Assembly (NCBI GenBank): GCA_030568195.1
Contig: JAJLTO010000001.1
Location: 992,001 to 1,056,000, forward strand
Origin: Dipodascopsis uninucleata var. uninucleata
Taxonomy: Eukaryota; Ascomycota; Lipomycetes; Lipomycetales; Lipomycetaceae
Reading direction: 5' to 3'
DNA: 64,000 nucleotides
Shown here: piece after piece, positions 10,421 through 19,906 of the stretch
How the letters are laid out: each line of letters opens with the position of its first letter
How positions within the stretch are numbered: position 1 is the stretch's first letter
Notes under the pieces: model-generated
Databases searched by the model: none
Seen by the model: only the letters and a program-made list of their open reading frames with translations
What the model was told of the DNA's origin: nothing
Made by a program: the position numbers and the translations under genes

Positions 10421-11511
10421 CTATTATATTTGGTTAGTAGTTAAATTTAGCTGCGGAGCGTTTAACTGCATATAATGCGTTTACTGCTAGAATGCTAGTC
10501 CTTTTAAGGTAATGCGCCGATGGTGGCACTCCACTTTTGGGATTAATAGGGTCCATAGACTTTAAGATTAAAGCTTATATATCCTTATCTCTTCGGGAAT
10601 CCTGCCCTTTGAGGTATAACTCGCGCTAATAGAGAATGCCCGGCAGAACACCAACATTGAAGGCTCAACTATGCTGCCACAGAGGCGTTAATGGCTGCAG
10701 TTAGCGTTGAAACAGAACAGGCGAGTCCGCGAAAAGGCCTATGAGTCAATGTGGCAAAGGCTTGTCATTCTAGAGTAGAGACGCCTAATAAGCAAAAGGC
10801 GACGGATTCTGACAGTAGCTTTTCTCACTGTCCGCCCATGTATCAGCCATCTATTAGCCAAGAAGCCATATAGCTAAAATCACCATATTTGACATCTCTG
10901 AGCAAAATAGTTTCTAGCGCATTGACCTAAGTGAGCGATAGCCGTGCTTGCATTGCTACTTACTAGCACTTCTCGCAATTGCAAATTTAACAGCATTAAG
11001 ATTTACTGTTGGTTATTTTGCTGAAGCTATCTGGTCAAGTATTAGGAACCGTGAGTGGCGAGAACAAAGATAAGGATTATGACCGGAGGAGCATGATAGA
11101 TTTTAAAGTCAACTTAAATTTTTTGACTTCATCTGCTGAGTCGTACCATCAGAAATTGAGATCTTACGTCTCTAAATCTCCCCATTATGTGGCAGAATAA
11201 ACTACCCGAAGCTAGATGATTTTCAGCTACTGGCGGTTTCCTCAGAGGGAGGCAACAGCATTTCACTCTGCTTTCAGCATAGCCAAAACGCCTCTTTTAC
11301 TTTTGGTAATGCTAGTCAACCTCGCTCCTTTCGATGGCTTGACTCTAATTTCAAAGACTATGGAAAGCGGCATTCATAAACCGCGATTAAATATTGCAGT
11401 GTAAAATATGAGAAAATATTTTTTCCTACAGCTTATATTGTCAAAATCATATATTAATAGAACGATCATAGTAAAGAGTCATTATAAAATTTAAACAAAA
11501 TATTTAGCTTT

Positions 11512-13249
11512 TTAGACCATGTGGACACCAGCAATACCTGCGAAAGTTTTAGAAGCTTCAATGACAGATTCCTCAAATTGACGGCGGCCGATGACCTGTA
11601 TACCAACGTGGAATCCGTCATATGACTTGCTTCTGTCTTCAGGGAACATAGCTTCTAACTGATGCTCGTACGGTGTAACCGGTTTTGGAAATTCGAACTT
11701 GTAAGTCTTCTTGGCAAGATCAATCTTCTCGATCGGAACAACAGATGCAGGATAGTCAAGAGTATTCCAGGCTAAAATACAGTCGTTTGAAGTTAGTGGC
11801 TCCTTTGGCCGGGGTAAAGCGGGCTGCGACGGGCAGATAATTAAATCTATGGGCTCTTTAGTAGTGGTCTTAGAAGCAGTAGAGTTCCAGTACTCGAGCC
11901 ACTCCTTCTGCATCTTCTGACGGTTGTCAGTAAGTTGGAAGAACTCAGCCATATCCACTGGCTCAGACGGATACAAGCCACCATTCTGGACAGCATTAGT
12001 GAGAGGTTCGCCAGTCTCTTCGCATTGCTTAAGTAAAAATTTTCCACCATCGGCCTGGTAGAATCGGCTGGCATTAGCAGCCAACTCAGAAGACTTAAGC
12101 AATTCAACATCAACCAATTCATAGCCTGCTGCAGTAAGTTTCTGAATAAATTCCTCATAAATAGACTTGATAGGCTCATAGAGGGTGATATCCTTAACAA
12201 CACCGATCTTGATCTTATTCGTTGAGAACTCAGATGCGTCAACCCAAGGCAAACGAGCACACGTAGGATCACTCAGCCATGGCTTTGTGTTGACAATGGA
12301 CTTAACGATTAGCTCTAAATCTCTAGCAGATGTTGTAATCGGTCCATCAACACAGAGAATTCCAGTAGCCTCTTCTCCGTCGGGCCAATAGTTTTTAATG
12401 TTATAGTAAGGAAGACGACCGGAAGAAGGCTTCATTCCAAAAGCGCCAGCACAGTAAGCTGGAACACGAATAGATCCTCCAATATCAGTAGCCATTCCAA
12501 CTAAAGATCCACGAAAGGCGACAATGGATCCAGCTCCACCAGAAGAACCGGCAGCAGTTAAGTACTTTGAGTGTGGATTTCTCGCAGGCCCGATCAAATT
12601 ATTCTCAGTGTCAAGAACCATCATAGACTGGGGAACAACAGTCTTAACATAAAGAACTGCACCTGCTTCCTCCAAAGCTTCAACAATAGTTGAGGAGGCA
12701 GGCTCAGGCTTGAAAGCATTAGCAGGAATACCAATGGCAGATTCAACACCCTTCAAGTTATAAGAGTCTTTAATTGATACCGGCAAACCATGAAGTGGAC
12801 CAATCGGCTTTCCATGTTCAGCAAAGTAACTATCAAGCTTCTTTGCAGTTTCGTAAGCGCGATCAAAGAACATCTCAGCGACACAGTTGACGCATTGAGA
12901 TGCAAGTGCAGCTCTCTGTAATAAGATGGCATGTGTTAGAATTATTTTGTATAAATAATACTGCTTATCCAACAGCTATAAACAGTCTATATGTAATACA
13001 TACCTTACAGAAAGCAATTGTGACCTGCAGAGCGGTATATTCTCCTTTATGGATACGCTCCAGGAGACCGACAGCATCATACTTTCCAGTGATTTCAATT
13101 TCTTCAGCGCTCAAGACTCCTGTAGTTTCAGCAAACTTCGTGAAATTATCAACATCTTCTGGAACAGAGATCTTCCATTCTGCAGGAATGGCATCTGCCA
13201 ACTGCTGTTTCTTTTTGGCTGAGATTGACTTGTACAATGGCTCTGACAT
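11512..13249 (-). CDS. Amidase-signature hydrolase (acetamidase/fatty-acid amidase-like)
   Basis: A 549-residue amidase that hydrolyses a carboxamide to acid and ammonia. Two minus-strand exons, 13249-13004 and 12915-11512, join in phase 0 (AFCK-RAALASQ); the intron has donor GTATGT, branch TCTAAC and acceptor tacag. The Ser-cisSer-Lys triad is intact: Lys131 in PVSIKDS, cis-Ser206 in AGSSGGAGS and nucleophile Ser230 in TDIGGSIRVPA. The spacing (75 and 24 residues) equals that of mammalian FAAH. Fungal relatives are acetamidase (amdS) and general amidases. The N-terminal 80 residues (SAKKKQQLADAIPAEW) are typical of the fungal subgroup. It is divergent from the isochorismatase fusion gene across 1 kb and lies next to an NCS1 permease. 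Substrate unknown. Confidence 0.88.
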
Positions 13250-14268
13250 TTTGAATTTATTTGCTGTCTCTATGGTTAAGAAAGTACGTTATGTAATAAA
13301 ATATCTGTAGGAGAAAAAATAATAGCAGACTAAGAGCTAGTCGGCGGAAGGCTTGACGTCCTGCTGGGTCATCCTTCAGCAGCCTATTGAGGCGCTCAAA
13401 GGTTCAGTCTTTCGACGTGTCCATGCTCTAGAGAAAACATTAGGCTTTTTAAGATTACCTTTGAGACTCCACTAAGTGCCGAACTTTAAAGTTCACATAC
13501 ATAATCTTATCTGGCATTTTGACTAAGTAAATTCGATGCTTTTTTGTGAGATATGCGGCTTAGCAGTTCTGCAACAGATTTCATTTTAATAAGGGTATTG
13601 TAGTGTATTTCCCCTGATGGCCTCCGGCAATTAATCTTTTTAATGACAGATAAGAATTATCTTAAAATTTTTTTGACAGTCCGCTGAAGGTGACATGAGA
13701 TGACTTGCTAAAAGACGCAGTGAACTTGGACTACGAAGAATAGAAATATTGTCGTTTCCTTATTAGGTGCTTTCTTAGGTCTATACATTTCTGTAAATGA
13801 GAATTTTAATCGTTGATAGCTGATGTTATGGCTATATCCAGGTATCGAAAGATGCGCATGCAAAAGCCCTAAATCCAGATTCACTTGAAATATACGTTGT
13901 AGTGATAGAGAAGAGATTATCTCTGTCATTGACGAACTGTAGCCAAAATAAAGCACTCAAGAGTCCACAATATTCGCAAGCAAAACAACTAGTATTATTG
14001 ATCCAATTTATATAACTATCGTAATCAAGATCATCATAAGGAAGACTGCAGATACTGTTTTTGGGAGTTTTGGCGGAGCTGACCGAACATAGTTCTCGCC
14101 AGTATCTCGACTAATGCTAAAAAAGCCCATACATAAGTTCTGCATAGTTAACTGTAATTATAATCGATAGACTAACTATTTGTACTTTATCAGTTCCAGC
14201 TTCAAATAATTTGTCGCTATTTATCACGATATATTAAAGACAGTATATTCATCTACGAAGTTATTGAA
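13250..14268. promoter_or_regulatory. Shared divergent promoter of two amide-hydrolase genes
   Basis: This 1019-base interval separates the minus-strand amidase from the plus-strand isochorismatase fusion gene. GATA-type hexamers lie at 13649-13654 (plus) and 13506-13511 (minus), with further GATAA cores on the minus strand at 13657-13661, 13917-13921, 14187-14191 and 14221-14225. The number of pentamer cores is not clearly above chance for such AT-rich DNA. The divergent layout itself is the stronger sign of joint control. Confidence 0.35.
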
Positions 14269-16140
14269 ATGCCAACTGCAACATTTTCACCCACCATTCA
14301 AATTACGAATGCTAGACCGGCAGCATTCCCGCTGCCAGTCGGTCGCACGGCATTAGTCATTGTCGATATGCAACGTGATTTCGTTCTTCCACAGGGTTAT
14401 GGAGCAGTTCAGTGCCCATCGCCAGAGATATTTGCTCAGGTGGCTTCTTTAATTGGTCCTTGTTTGACGGCCCTGAGGTCTGCTCGAAAACTAGGCATGA
14501 CAATTGTCCACACTCGTGAAGGACACCCTCCAGATCTGTCCGATTGTCCACAAACCAAGCTCGACCGTCAATTGAATGCTAATAAGAGACATGTCTTATG
14601 TATCGGCGATGAAGGTCCTATGGGTAGACTATTGGTACAGGGATCATATGGCCATGATATAGTTGATGAACTTACACCTCGTAAAGATGAAATTATTCTA
14701 GACAAGCCGGGAAAAGGCTCATTTTACAACACCGATTTACACGAGATTTTAGTGTCTCGTGGTGTCACACATATCCTGGTGTGCGGTGTCACTGCTGAAT
14801 GCTGCGTTGCTACAACATTTAGAGAAGCTAATGACCACGGCTTTGAATCTTGTGTATTGACTGACTGCACCGGTGGATTCAACGGTAGTATTGTATCTGC
14901 TACCTTAGATATGTTTTGTGCCTATGATGGTCTCCTTGGATACGCGACTACTTCCACTGAACTAGCTGCGATTGCGGATTTGGTAGAGCCAGGTGCTTTG
15001 GCTCTTAAGGAGCCTACCCCGACCAGCAGACTAGAGATTAAATCATTACATGATTCTTATATGTCAGGATCTTTAATTGTTTCAGAAGTCATTTCTCGAG
15101 TTTATGAGATGTTCGATGAATCTCGGTTTGAGCGCTTGATTCCAGTGGAGGATAATCTAGGAATCACTGCAAAATTAGACGATGATAAAAGCGTTGACGT
15201 TGATGGCGTGAAAGACATATCTCCTCTTTTTGGCGTCCCATTTGCTACCACTGCAGAATTTAATCCGTCAGCAGTAATTATTAAACAAGCAACTTCTATT
15301 GGAGCTGTCTATATTGGTGAGACAGTTTCATTAGATACTGCTATTGCTCTCATTGATGCTGGCGCTATATCGTTTGCTTTTACCTCTATGCCACCTCCAA
15401 TCAGTCTCCCGGGAAGTGTCATAGCATATACTACGACAAAGGGATCTCTTGCGTCTTTTGGTGTGTCGTTACCGTCTCCAAGCACATCTTCTATCACAAT
15501 TCTCTCAAGTACGGTCTTTGATGCTAGAACCATTTGGTCAACATTGGTTCGCATCAAGAATCCTGAAGTTGAACCATATTATCAGAAGTTTAGTCAAAGA
15601 CCAATAATAAGTATTGACTACAGAGGCTTCGAGCATGGTGGCATAAGATATGCTGTTCCTTCTATTACAGAGCTCTCTAAGCTTCTTTCAAGCGATGATG
15701 CTGCATCCGAATTTGAAAATATGGTAAAGAAGATTTTTACCCAGAAACTTTCCGGTAGATTGATTGAAACTGCACCGGTCGCTGAGACGCTCTTTTCAGC
15801 ATCAGTACTAGCAGCTCAAGAATGTAGTATGCTGTCAATTGAGACTGGAATGTCCAAAGGTTCTGGTAATTCTATTGCTGCTACAGAACTCATTATAAAC
15901 AATCAAGCTTTAGAGGCATTATATGCGAAGACAATTGCAATGTTCAATTCTGGAATCGACAGTCCAGATGTGGTCATTGTACCCTTGGCAGCTAAAGAAA
16001 CGCAAGACAAAGAGGTATTTGTAAGAGCTATTCAGGCGTTGAAACTTCCTGCTCTGGCTATTGATAACTTACTTTACGTCTGTCAAACTGGCGCCGACGT
16101 ACGTATACTGGACCTTGGTGTTATAATTCAAATGGATTGA
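14269..16140 (+). CDS. Isochorismatase-like hydrolase fused to a degenerate amidase domain
   Basis: A 623-residue intronless two-domain protein. Residues 1 to about 228 form a cysteine hydrolase of the isochorismatase superfamily with the expected triad: Asp33 (VIVDMQRDF), Lys146 (LDKPGKGSFYNTDL) and Cys179 (GVTAECCV). The spacing and the motif REANDHGFE are like biuret hydrolase and ureidoacrylate hydrolase. Residues about 245-623 align in my reading with the amidase part of allophanate hydrolase: a leading helical segment, PLFGVPFA, AGA and a region resembling its SLDCVSIFA..DA stretch. The amidase catalytic Lys (FATT instead of FAVK), the Ser-Ser-Gly motif and the GTDTAGS nucleophile loop are all missing. 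I infer an active biuret/ureide-type hydrolase carrying a pseudoenzyme amidase module. It sits opposite a complete amidase and near an NCS1 permease. Confidence 0.75.
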   Translation: MPTATFSPTIQITNARPAAFPLPVGRTALVIVDMQRDFVLPQGYGAVQCPSPEIFAQVASLIGPCLTALRSARKLGMTIVHTREGHPPDLSDCPQTKLDRQLNANKRHVLCIGDEGPMGRLLVQGSYGHDIVDELTPRKDEIILDKPGKGSFYNTDLHEILVSRGVTHILVCGVTAECCVATTFREANDHGFESCVLTDCTGGFNGSIVSATLDMFCAYDGLLGYATTSTELAAIADLVEPGALALKEPTPTSRLEIKSLHDSYMSGSLIVSEVISRVYEMFDESRFERLIPVEDNLGITAKLDDDKSVDVDGVKDISPLFGVPFATTAEFNPSAVIIKQATSIGAVYIGETVSLDTAIALIDAGAISFAFTSMPPPISLPGSVIAYTTTKGSLASFGVSLPSPSTSSITILSSTVFDARTIWSTLVRIKNPEVEPYYQKFSQRPIISIDYRGFEHGGIRYAVPSITELSKLLSSDDAASEFENMVKKIFTQKLSGRLIETAPVAETLFSASVLAAQECSMLSIETGMSKGSGNSIAATELIINNQALEALYAKTIAMFNSGIDSPDVVIVPLAAKETQDKEVFVRAIQALKLPALAIDNLLYVCQTGADVRILDLGVIIQMD

Positions 16141-16558
16141 GTTATGAGCCGTTATAGACTTATGAGCTAGCCTGACTTGTAAATTAGAGGCAACAATCAG
16201 TGTGTCATTCTAAGTAGTTTTCAGAAATAGGCAGGAATTCAATACATTAGTATTTATTTATTTTAAAGATATTCAGCGACTTCTAAAACAAATAAAACTT
16301 TTTTCTAGTCAAAAAATGTAATAGACCAAAATCATTAAGCTAACAAAGTGCTGCCTCCAAAAACCATTAACAAACTAAAGATCGGTAAACGTAGAACTGT
16401 CTAATGCGTTGAATACTTCTCATATTTAGTAGTAAAAAATCCAAAAATTCCATCGTTTTTAAACATGTATTAATTTAATCAAATTCTTGTCACTCATTAA
16501 ATTCGCTGTCATTAGTTAAACATGCAGTGACAACATGATGAAAGTGTTATAAACTTCT
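16141..16558. other. Convergent 3' regions
   Basis: These 418 bases lie between two convergent genes and are AT-rich with poly-A/poly-T tracts, as expected of 3' untranslated regions and terminators. No coding frame or RNA gene was seen. Confidence 0.4.
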
Positions 16559-19500
16559 TTAAGTACCATTAGTTCCTTCTTTTCCAGTTGCAGTACCACT
16601 TTTTGGTGTGGCTTTCACAACCTTGCCTACAATCCCGGACGAAGATGATTGTACAGCGGGTGTTGCTGGCGAGTCACTTTGATCCCTTTGGGGTGATAAA
16701 CTGATATCAGCCGTAAGATTTTCAGTATCTATCCAAGGATGAGAAAGCATCCGCATGTTGAAAATCTCTAGATTGTCCAATTCATCAATACCATTGCTAG
16801 CATGTTGAGAAATGACATGTGAGCGTCCTCCGGAAGCGAGACTCGAAAAGAAAATATCTCCATTATTTTCGCTAGTAGTGCTATCAGCTGCCATTGATTG
16901 GATGTTATGGTGCATATTTTGTTGACCAAGAAAACCAGGATTATGTAGCACAGGACCATGAGCCGAAGGTAGAATCACGGCTTGATCATTAATTAGACTA
17001 TTATCGCCAATATACTGAGAAATATCAGACATAGACATTTGTTGCAGATAATCTGCTGGAAGGTGCTGCTGTTGCAAATGATGATACTGCTGCATTGCGA
17101 CATTCTGAACCATGTGGCTATTGTTTCCAACTCCATGTTGATGCATCATAACAGGGACTTGTAAATCCTGGGATTGTACTTGAGACATCATCATTTGGTT
17201 TTCTACAGTATGGCTTTGATTTGTTAATAGTACATGCTGATCACTTGTAATCTGATTCTGCTGTCGTGATTGCGGAAACTCCGAAGGATATTGGAATCGC
17301 GGTTGTGACAATAGATGTGCCTGGTCTTGCATTTGTGGATGTACTTGCTGGCTATTATTCAATTGTGATGGATTAGAGTGATTCTGAGAACCAGAAGTTT
17401 GCATTGATTGTGGCATCTGCTGAGATTGTTGACTTTGCTGCTGTTTCATATTCTTCTTGCCAAGTTCTGATTTCAACAAGTATTTACATTCTTCAGCCCA
17501 AAGTATTGCATGTTGTAAGAATTCTGCACCACGAATATTAACCTTTAATGTCCATTGATATTCTGCAATCTTGTCGCTACACAGCTGTCTCTCAGCATCT
17601 GTACGAGCAGTTAAAAGAAGGAGAAAGCCAAATGTGACAATAACAGCGAAATTATTCTTAGAAGCGGCATACCAAAAAGTCTGGATATGCTGAGGTCTCA
17701 TACTGCTTGCAAAATCGACAGCAGCTACAAGCTCTGCCAGCGCGGAGCGATATACAAGATCATATATCTCCTCCAACATAGGAGATTGACTTACGTCAAT
17801 GTGTGAAAATGCCCTTAAAATAGGTCTAAACAATGCTATCTGCGCTGCATGACAACCAAGATGTAGATTACCATTTGCTGAAAGCTCTCCTAGAGTGATA
17901 TTCTCCATTTTAAGACAGTCGGGTAAATTCTCCATCCAATCTTTGATGCGTATCTGAAGGGGTCTTGCTCTTAATAATAGCTTCTTAATTCTTATCTCGT
18001 CAGAGTTTTCAGTCTCGTCTCCCAAGCTTTCGATATTAAAGTCAACAGGAACTTCCGGTGGCGGTAGAGGTTCACCTGACTTAACGTTTGAGCCTGTCGC
18101 CTTAGCCTGCGCTGAGGAACCTGATTCCCCAGCGGATGGTTTATCAGTAGATGATGAACTTGAATCGTCAGTCGGAAATCTGGAAAACAATTCGATCATA
18201 CTTCTGGCACTATGGAATTCGTCCAAGATATCGGATAGAATCTTGGTCAGCTTTACAAGCTCAAGAAACATGATTTTTCCAGTCTCACGATTAACACTTC
18301 CATGGCTGTCTATAGTACTAGCAATAACTTCGTCATCAGAATCATCAGGATTGTTCCCTGACATACTTAGATTATCTTCGTTGGGAAAATTTTCATCCGT
18401 AAGATCGGAAACAGTCCAATTAATTTTATCGATTTTTGAAGGACGTCCAAATGTCAATGCCATCCATTTATCTTGAATATAAAGTCCCCAAGCTAAGCGC
18501 TTTCGTAAACCTATCTCCCACTCTGGAATAGACCACTGCGTTGGGTCCATATGAAGACCAACCTCTTGCGCAATTGCAATTACTTCCCCCAGCATTGCCC
18601 AAGAATGACTTGGTCGAGTGACTTGATTACGAAATGTCTGATGTTGTAGTAATAGAATTCCTGCTTGAACAGTAGAAAGTGTGGGCCTGTCTATCTCACG
18701 ATAAAGATTGATTTGAGCTAGTGCTTCAAGTGTTGCTTGAGGTGGCCTGGGAAACGGAACAAGATCCGGATCGTATGTCCACCAATTAATGGCAAAAACA
18801 TAGAGGCCTGCTAATAGGGAAGGAGATAGCTCATATGGGTTCCTGTAGTATTTTTCTAAGAATTCTTCTTTATGTAAGATAGGTAAAGAGGGATGCATCA
18901 TACTGAAATATAAACCGATCAACTGACGACCGAATTTACCGATAATACTCTGTATTTTTCTGACTTCAACCAGATTTCCGCCAATGGTGTCGTCTCTACC
19001 AGATGGATTTGGATGGCCAGTCTTAAATAAATCCTCCGACTCGAACACAACAAATGATATCTGACTGTTTGCAGTTTCTTCTTGAATATTAGACTGTACC
19101 CGTCTGACTTGACGCTTTGTCTTGAAATCTGGTCCGACAACAGGCAAGCTTGCACGATCACGCGAATCAAAACCATAATGATCCATAAGGATTGGGTCAT
19201 GCTCGGCCGATGTACCAATGTACGAAATATACCTACGGCATTGCAAACCTAGAGTATTTCTCAGCAAGCTGTGCGGCAAGAAATCGTAATCTGGAAAGGG
19301 TGAGTCCGGAGTACCTGCAGACTGTGTGCCAGCGGCAGCGGCGGATCCATCACCTGCAGTTACATTTACCCCGTTTCCGGTAACATTAGCAGACGAAGAC
19401 CCAGTCGGTGTATTTCCAGAAGAAGTTTTTCTACTAAGTGCTCTATTTCTTACTCTCTTTCCCGTCGACGGGTCAACCTTAGGATCCTTTCTATCCGTAC

Positions 19501-19906
19501 CCAAGCTCAAAACACTGGACATCGATTGCATAGACGGTACTCCAGGCGATCCAGTAGCACCTCCAATGATTCCATCTGCCGCTGCAGACGGAGAAGTAGT
19601 ACCAGAAACTGCAGAGACGACATTTAAAGTATTAGTTAACTCATCTTTGTCTTTAGAATCTTTCTCTTTCTGACTGTCTTTGTCCCTATCCTTGTTGGCA
19701 TCATTTCCGTTACTATTTCTACGCTGTCTCTTTCTAGGTGCAGGGCTTTCACTGAAAATGCACTCATAATTATGAAACCGACATAAAAAACAGACAGTAT
19801 CATTCTCTGAAAAGACGCATCGGCTCTTTCGTCGGCGACAGGAATCACACGGCCGGTCTGGCCGCTTTAGACCAGTCTTGCTATGTGTCTTTTGTACAAC
19901 AAACAT
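16559..19906 (-). CDS. Zn2Cys6 transcription factor, DAL81/TamA-like
   Basis: A 1115-residue nuclear regulator without introns. The Zn2Cys6 cluster is at residues 20-49 (Cys20, 23, 30, 39, 42 and 49), preceded by GLKRPDRP and followed by a basic stretch (PRKRQRR). A Ser/Thr-rich linker with poly-acidic runs follows to about residue 200. RRYISYIGTSAEHDPILMD opens the middle region. The fungal-specific factor domain spans roughly 330-800 (MHPSLPILHKEEF, WGLYIQDKWMALTFGRPSKI). The last 250 residues are rich in Gln, His, Ser and Asn, a typical activation region. The zinc-finger flanks and the YIG..AEHDP segment recall A. nidulans TamA and yeast Dal81, co-activators of GABA, urea and allantoin catabolism. 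Its place beside a permease and two amide hydrolases fits that role. Orthology is inferred from memory of motifs. Confidence 0.72.
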   Translation of the reverse strand: MFVVQKTHSKTGLKRPDRPCDSCRRRKSRCVFSENDTVCFLCRFHNYECIFSESPAPRKRQRRNSNGNDANKDRDKDSQKEKDSKDKDELTNTLNVVSAVSGTTSPSAAADGIIGGATGSPGVPSMQSMSSVLSLGTDRKDPKVDPSTGKRVRNRALSRKTSSGNTPTGSSSANVTGNGVNVTAGDGSAAAAGTQSAGTPDSPFPDYDFLPHSLLRNTLGLQCRRYISYIGTSAEHDPILMDHYGFDSRDRASLPVVGPDFKTKRQVRRVQSNIQEETANSQISFVVFESEDLFKTGHPNPSGRDDTIGGNLVEVRKIQSIIGKFGRQLIGLYFSMMHPSLPILHKEEFLEKYYRNPYELSPSLLAGLYVFAINWWTYDPDLVPFPRPPQATLEALAQINLYREIDRPTLSTVQAGILLLQHQTFRNQVTRPSHSWAMLGEVIAIAQEVGLHMDPTQWSIPEWEIGLRKRLAWGLYIQDKWMALTFGRPSKIDKINWTVSDLTDENFPNEDNLSMSGNNPDDSDDEVIASTIDSHGSVNRETGKIMFLELVKLTKILSDILDEFHSARSMIELFSRFPTDDSSSSSTDKPSAGESGSSAQAKATGSNVKSGEPLPPPEVPVDFNIESLGDETENSDEIRIKKLLLRARPLQIRIKDWMENLPDCLKMENITLGELSANGNLHLGCHAAQIALFRPILRAFSHIDVSQSPMLEEIYDLVYRSALAELVAAVDFASSMRPQHIQTFWYAASKNNFAVIVTFGFLLLLTARTDAERQLCSDKIAEYQWTLKVNIRGAEFLQHAILWAEECKYLLKSELGKKNMKQQQSQQSQQMPQSMQTSGSQNHSNPSQLNNSQQVHPQMQDQAHLLSQPRFQYPSEFPQSRQQNQITSDQHVLLTNQSHTVENQMMMSQVQSQDLQVPVMMHQHGVGNNSHMVQNVAMQQYHHLQQQHLPADYLQQMSMSDISQYIGDNSLINDQAVILPSAHGPVLHNPGFLGQQNMHHNIQSMAADSTTSENNGDIFFSSLASGGRSHVISQHASNGIDELDNLEIFNMRMLSHPWIDTENLTADISLSPQRDQSDSPATPAVQSSSSGIVGKVVKATPKSGTATGKEGTNGT

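Larger units (their letters stand above)
9886..11511. other. 1.6 kb region between permease and amidase genes
   Basis: No complete gene is supported. The left 350 bases should be the permease promoter and carry GATA-type sites. A weak candidate exon on the minus strand (10272-10420) is listed separately. The block 10450-11000 is somewhat GC-richer than its flanks but stop-rich; short open stretches at 11009-11200 and 11216-11404 look like chance. Confidence 0.4.

Noticed and set aside
13250-14268. Claim of GATA-core enrichment in the divergent amidase promoter
   Set aside because: Five-base GATAA cores are expected about three times per kilobase at this base composition, so the count observed is not convincing by itself.
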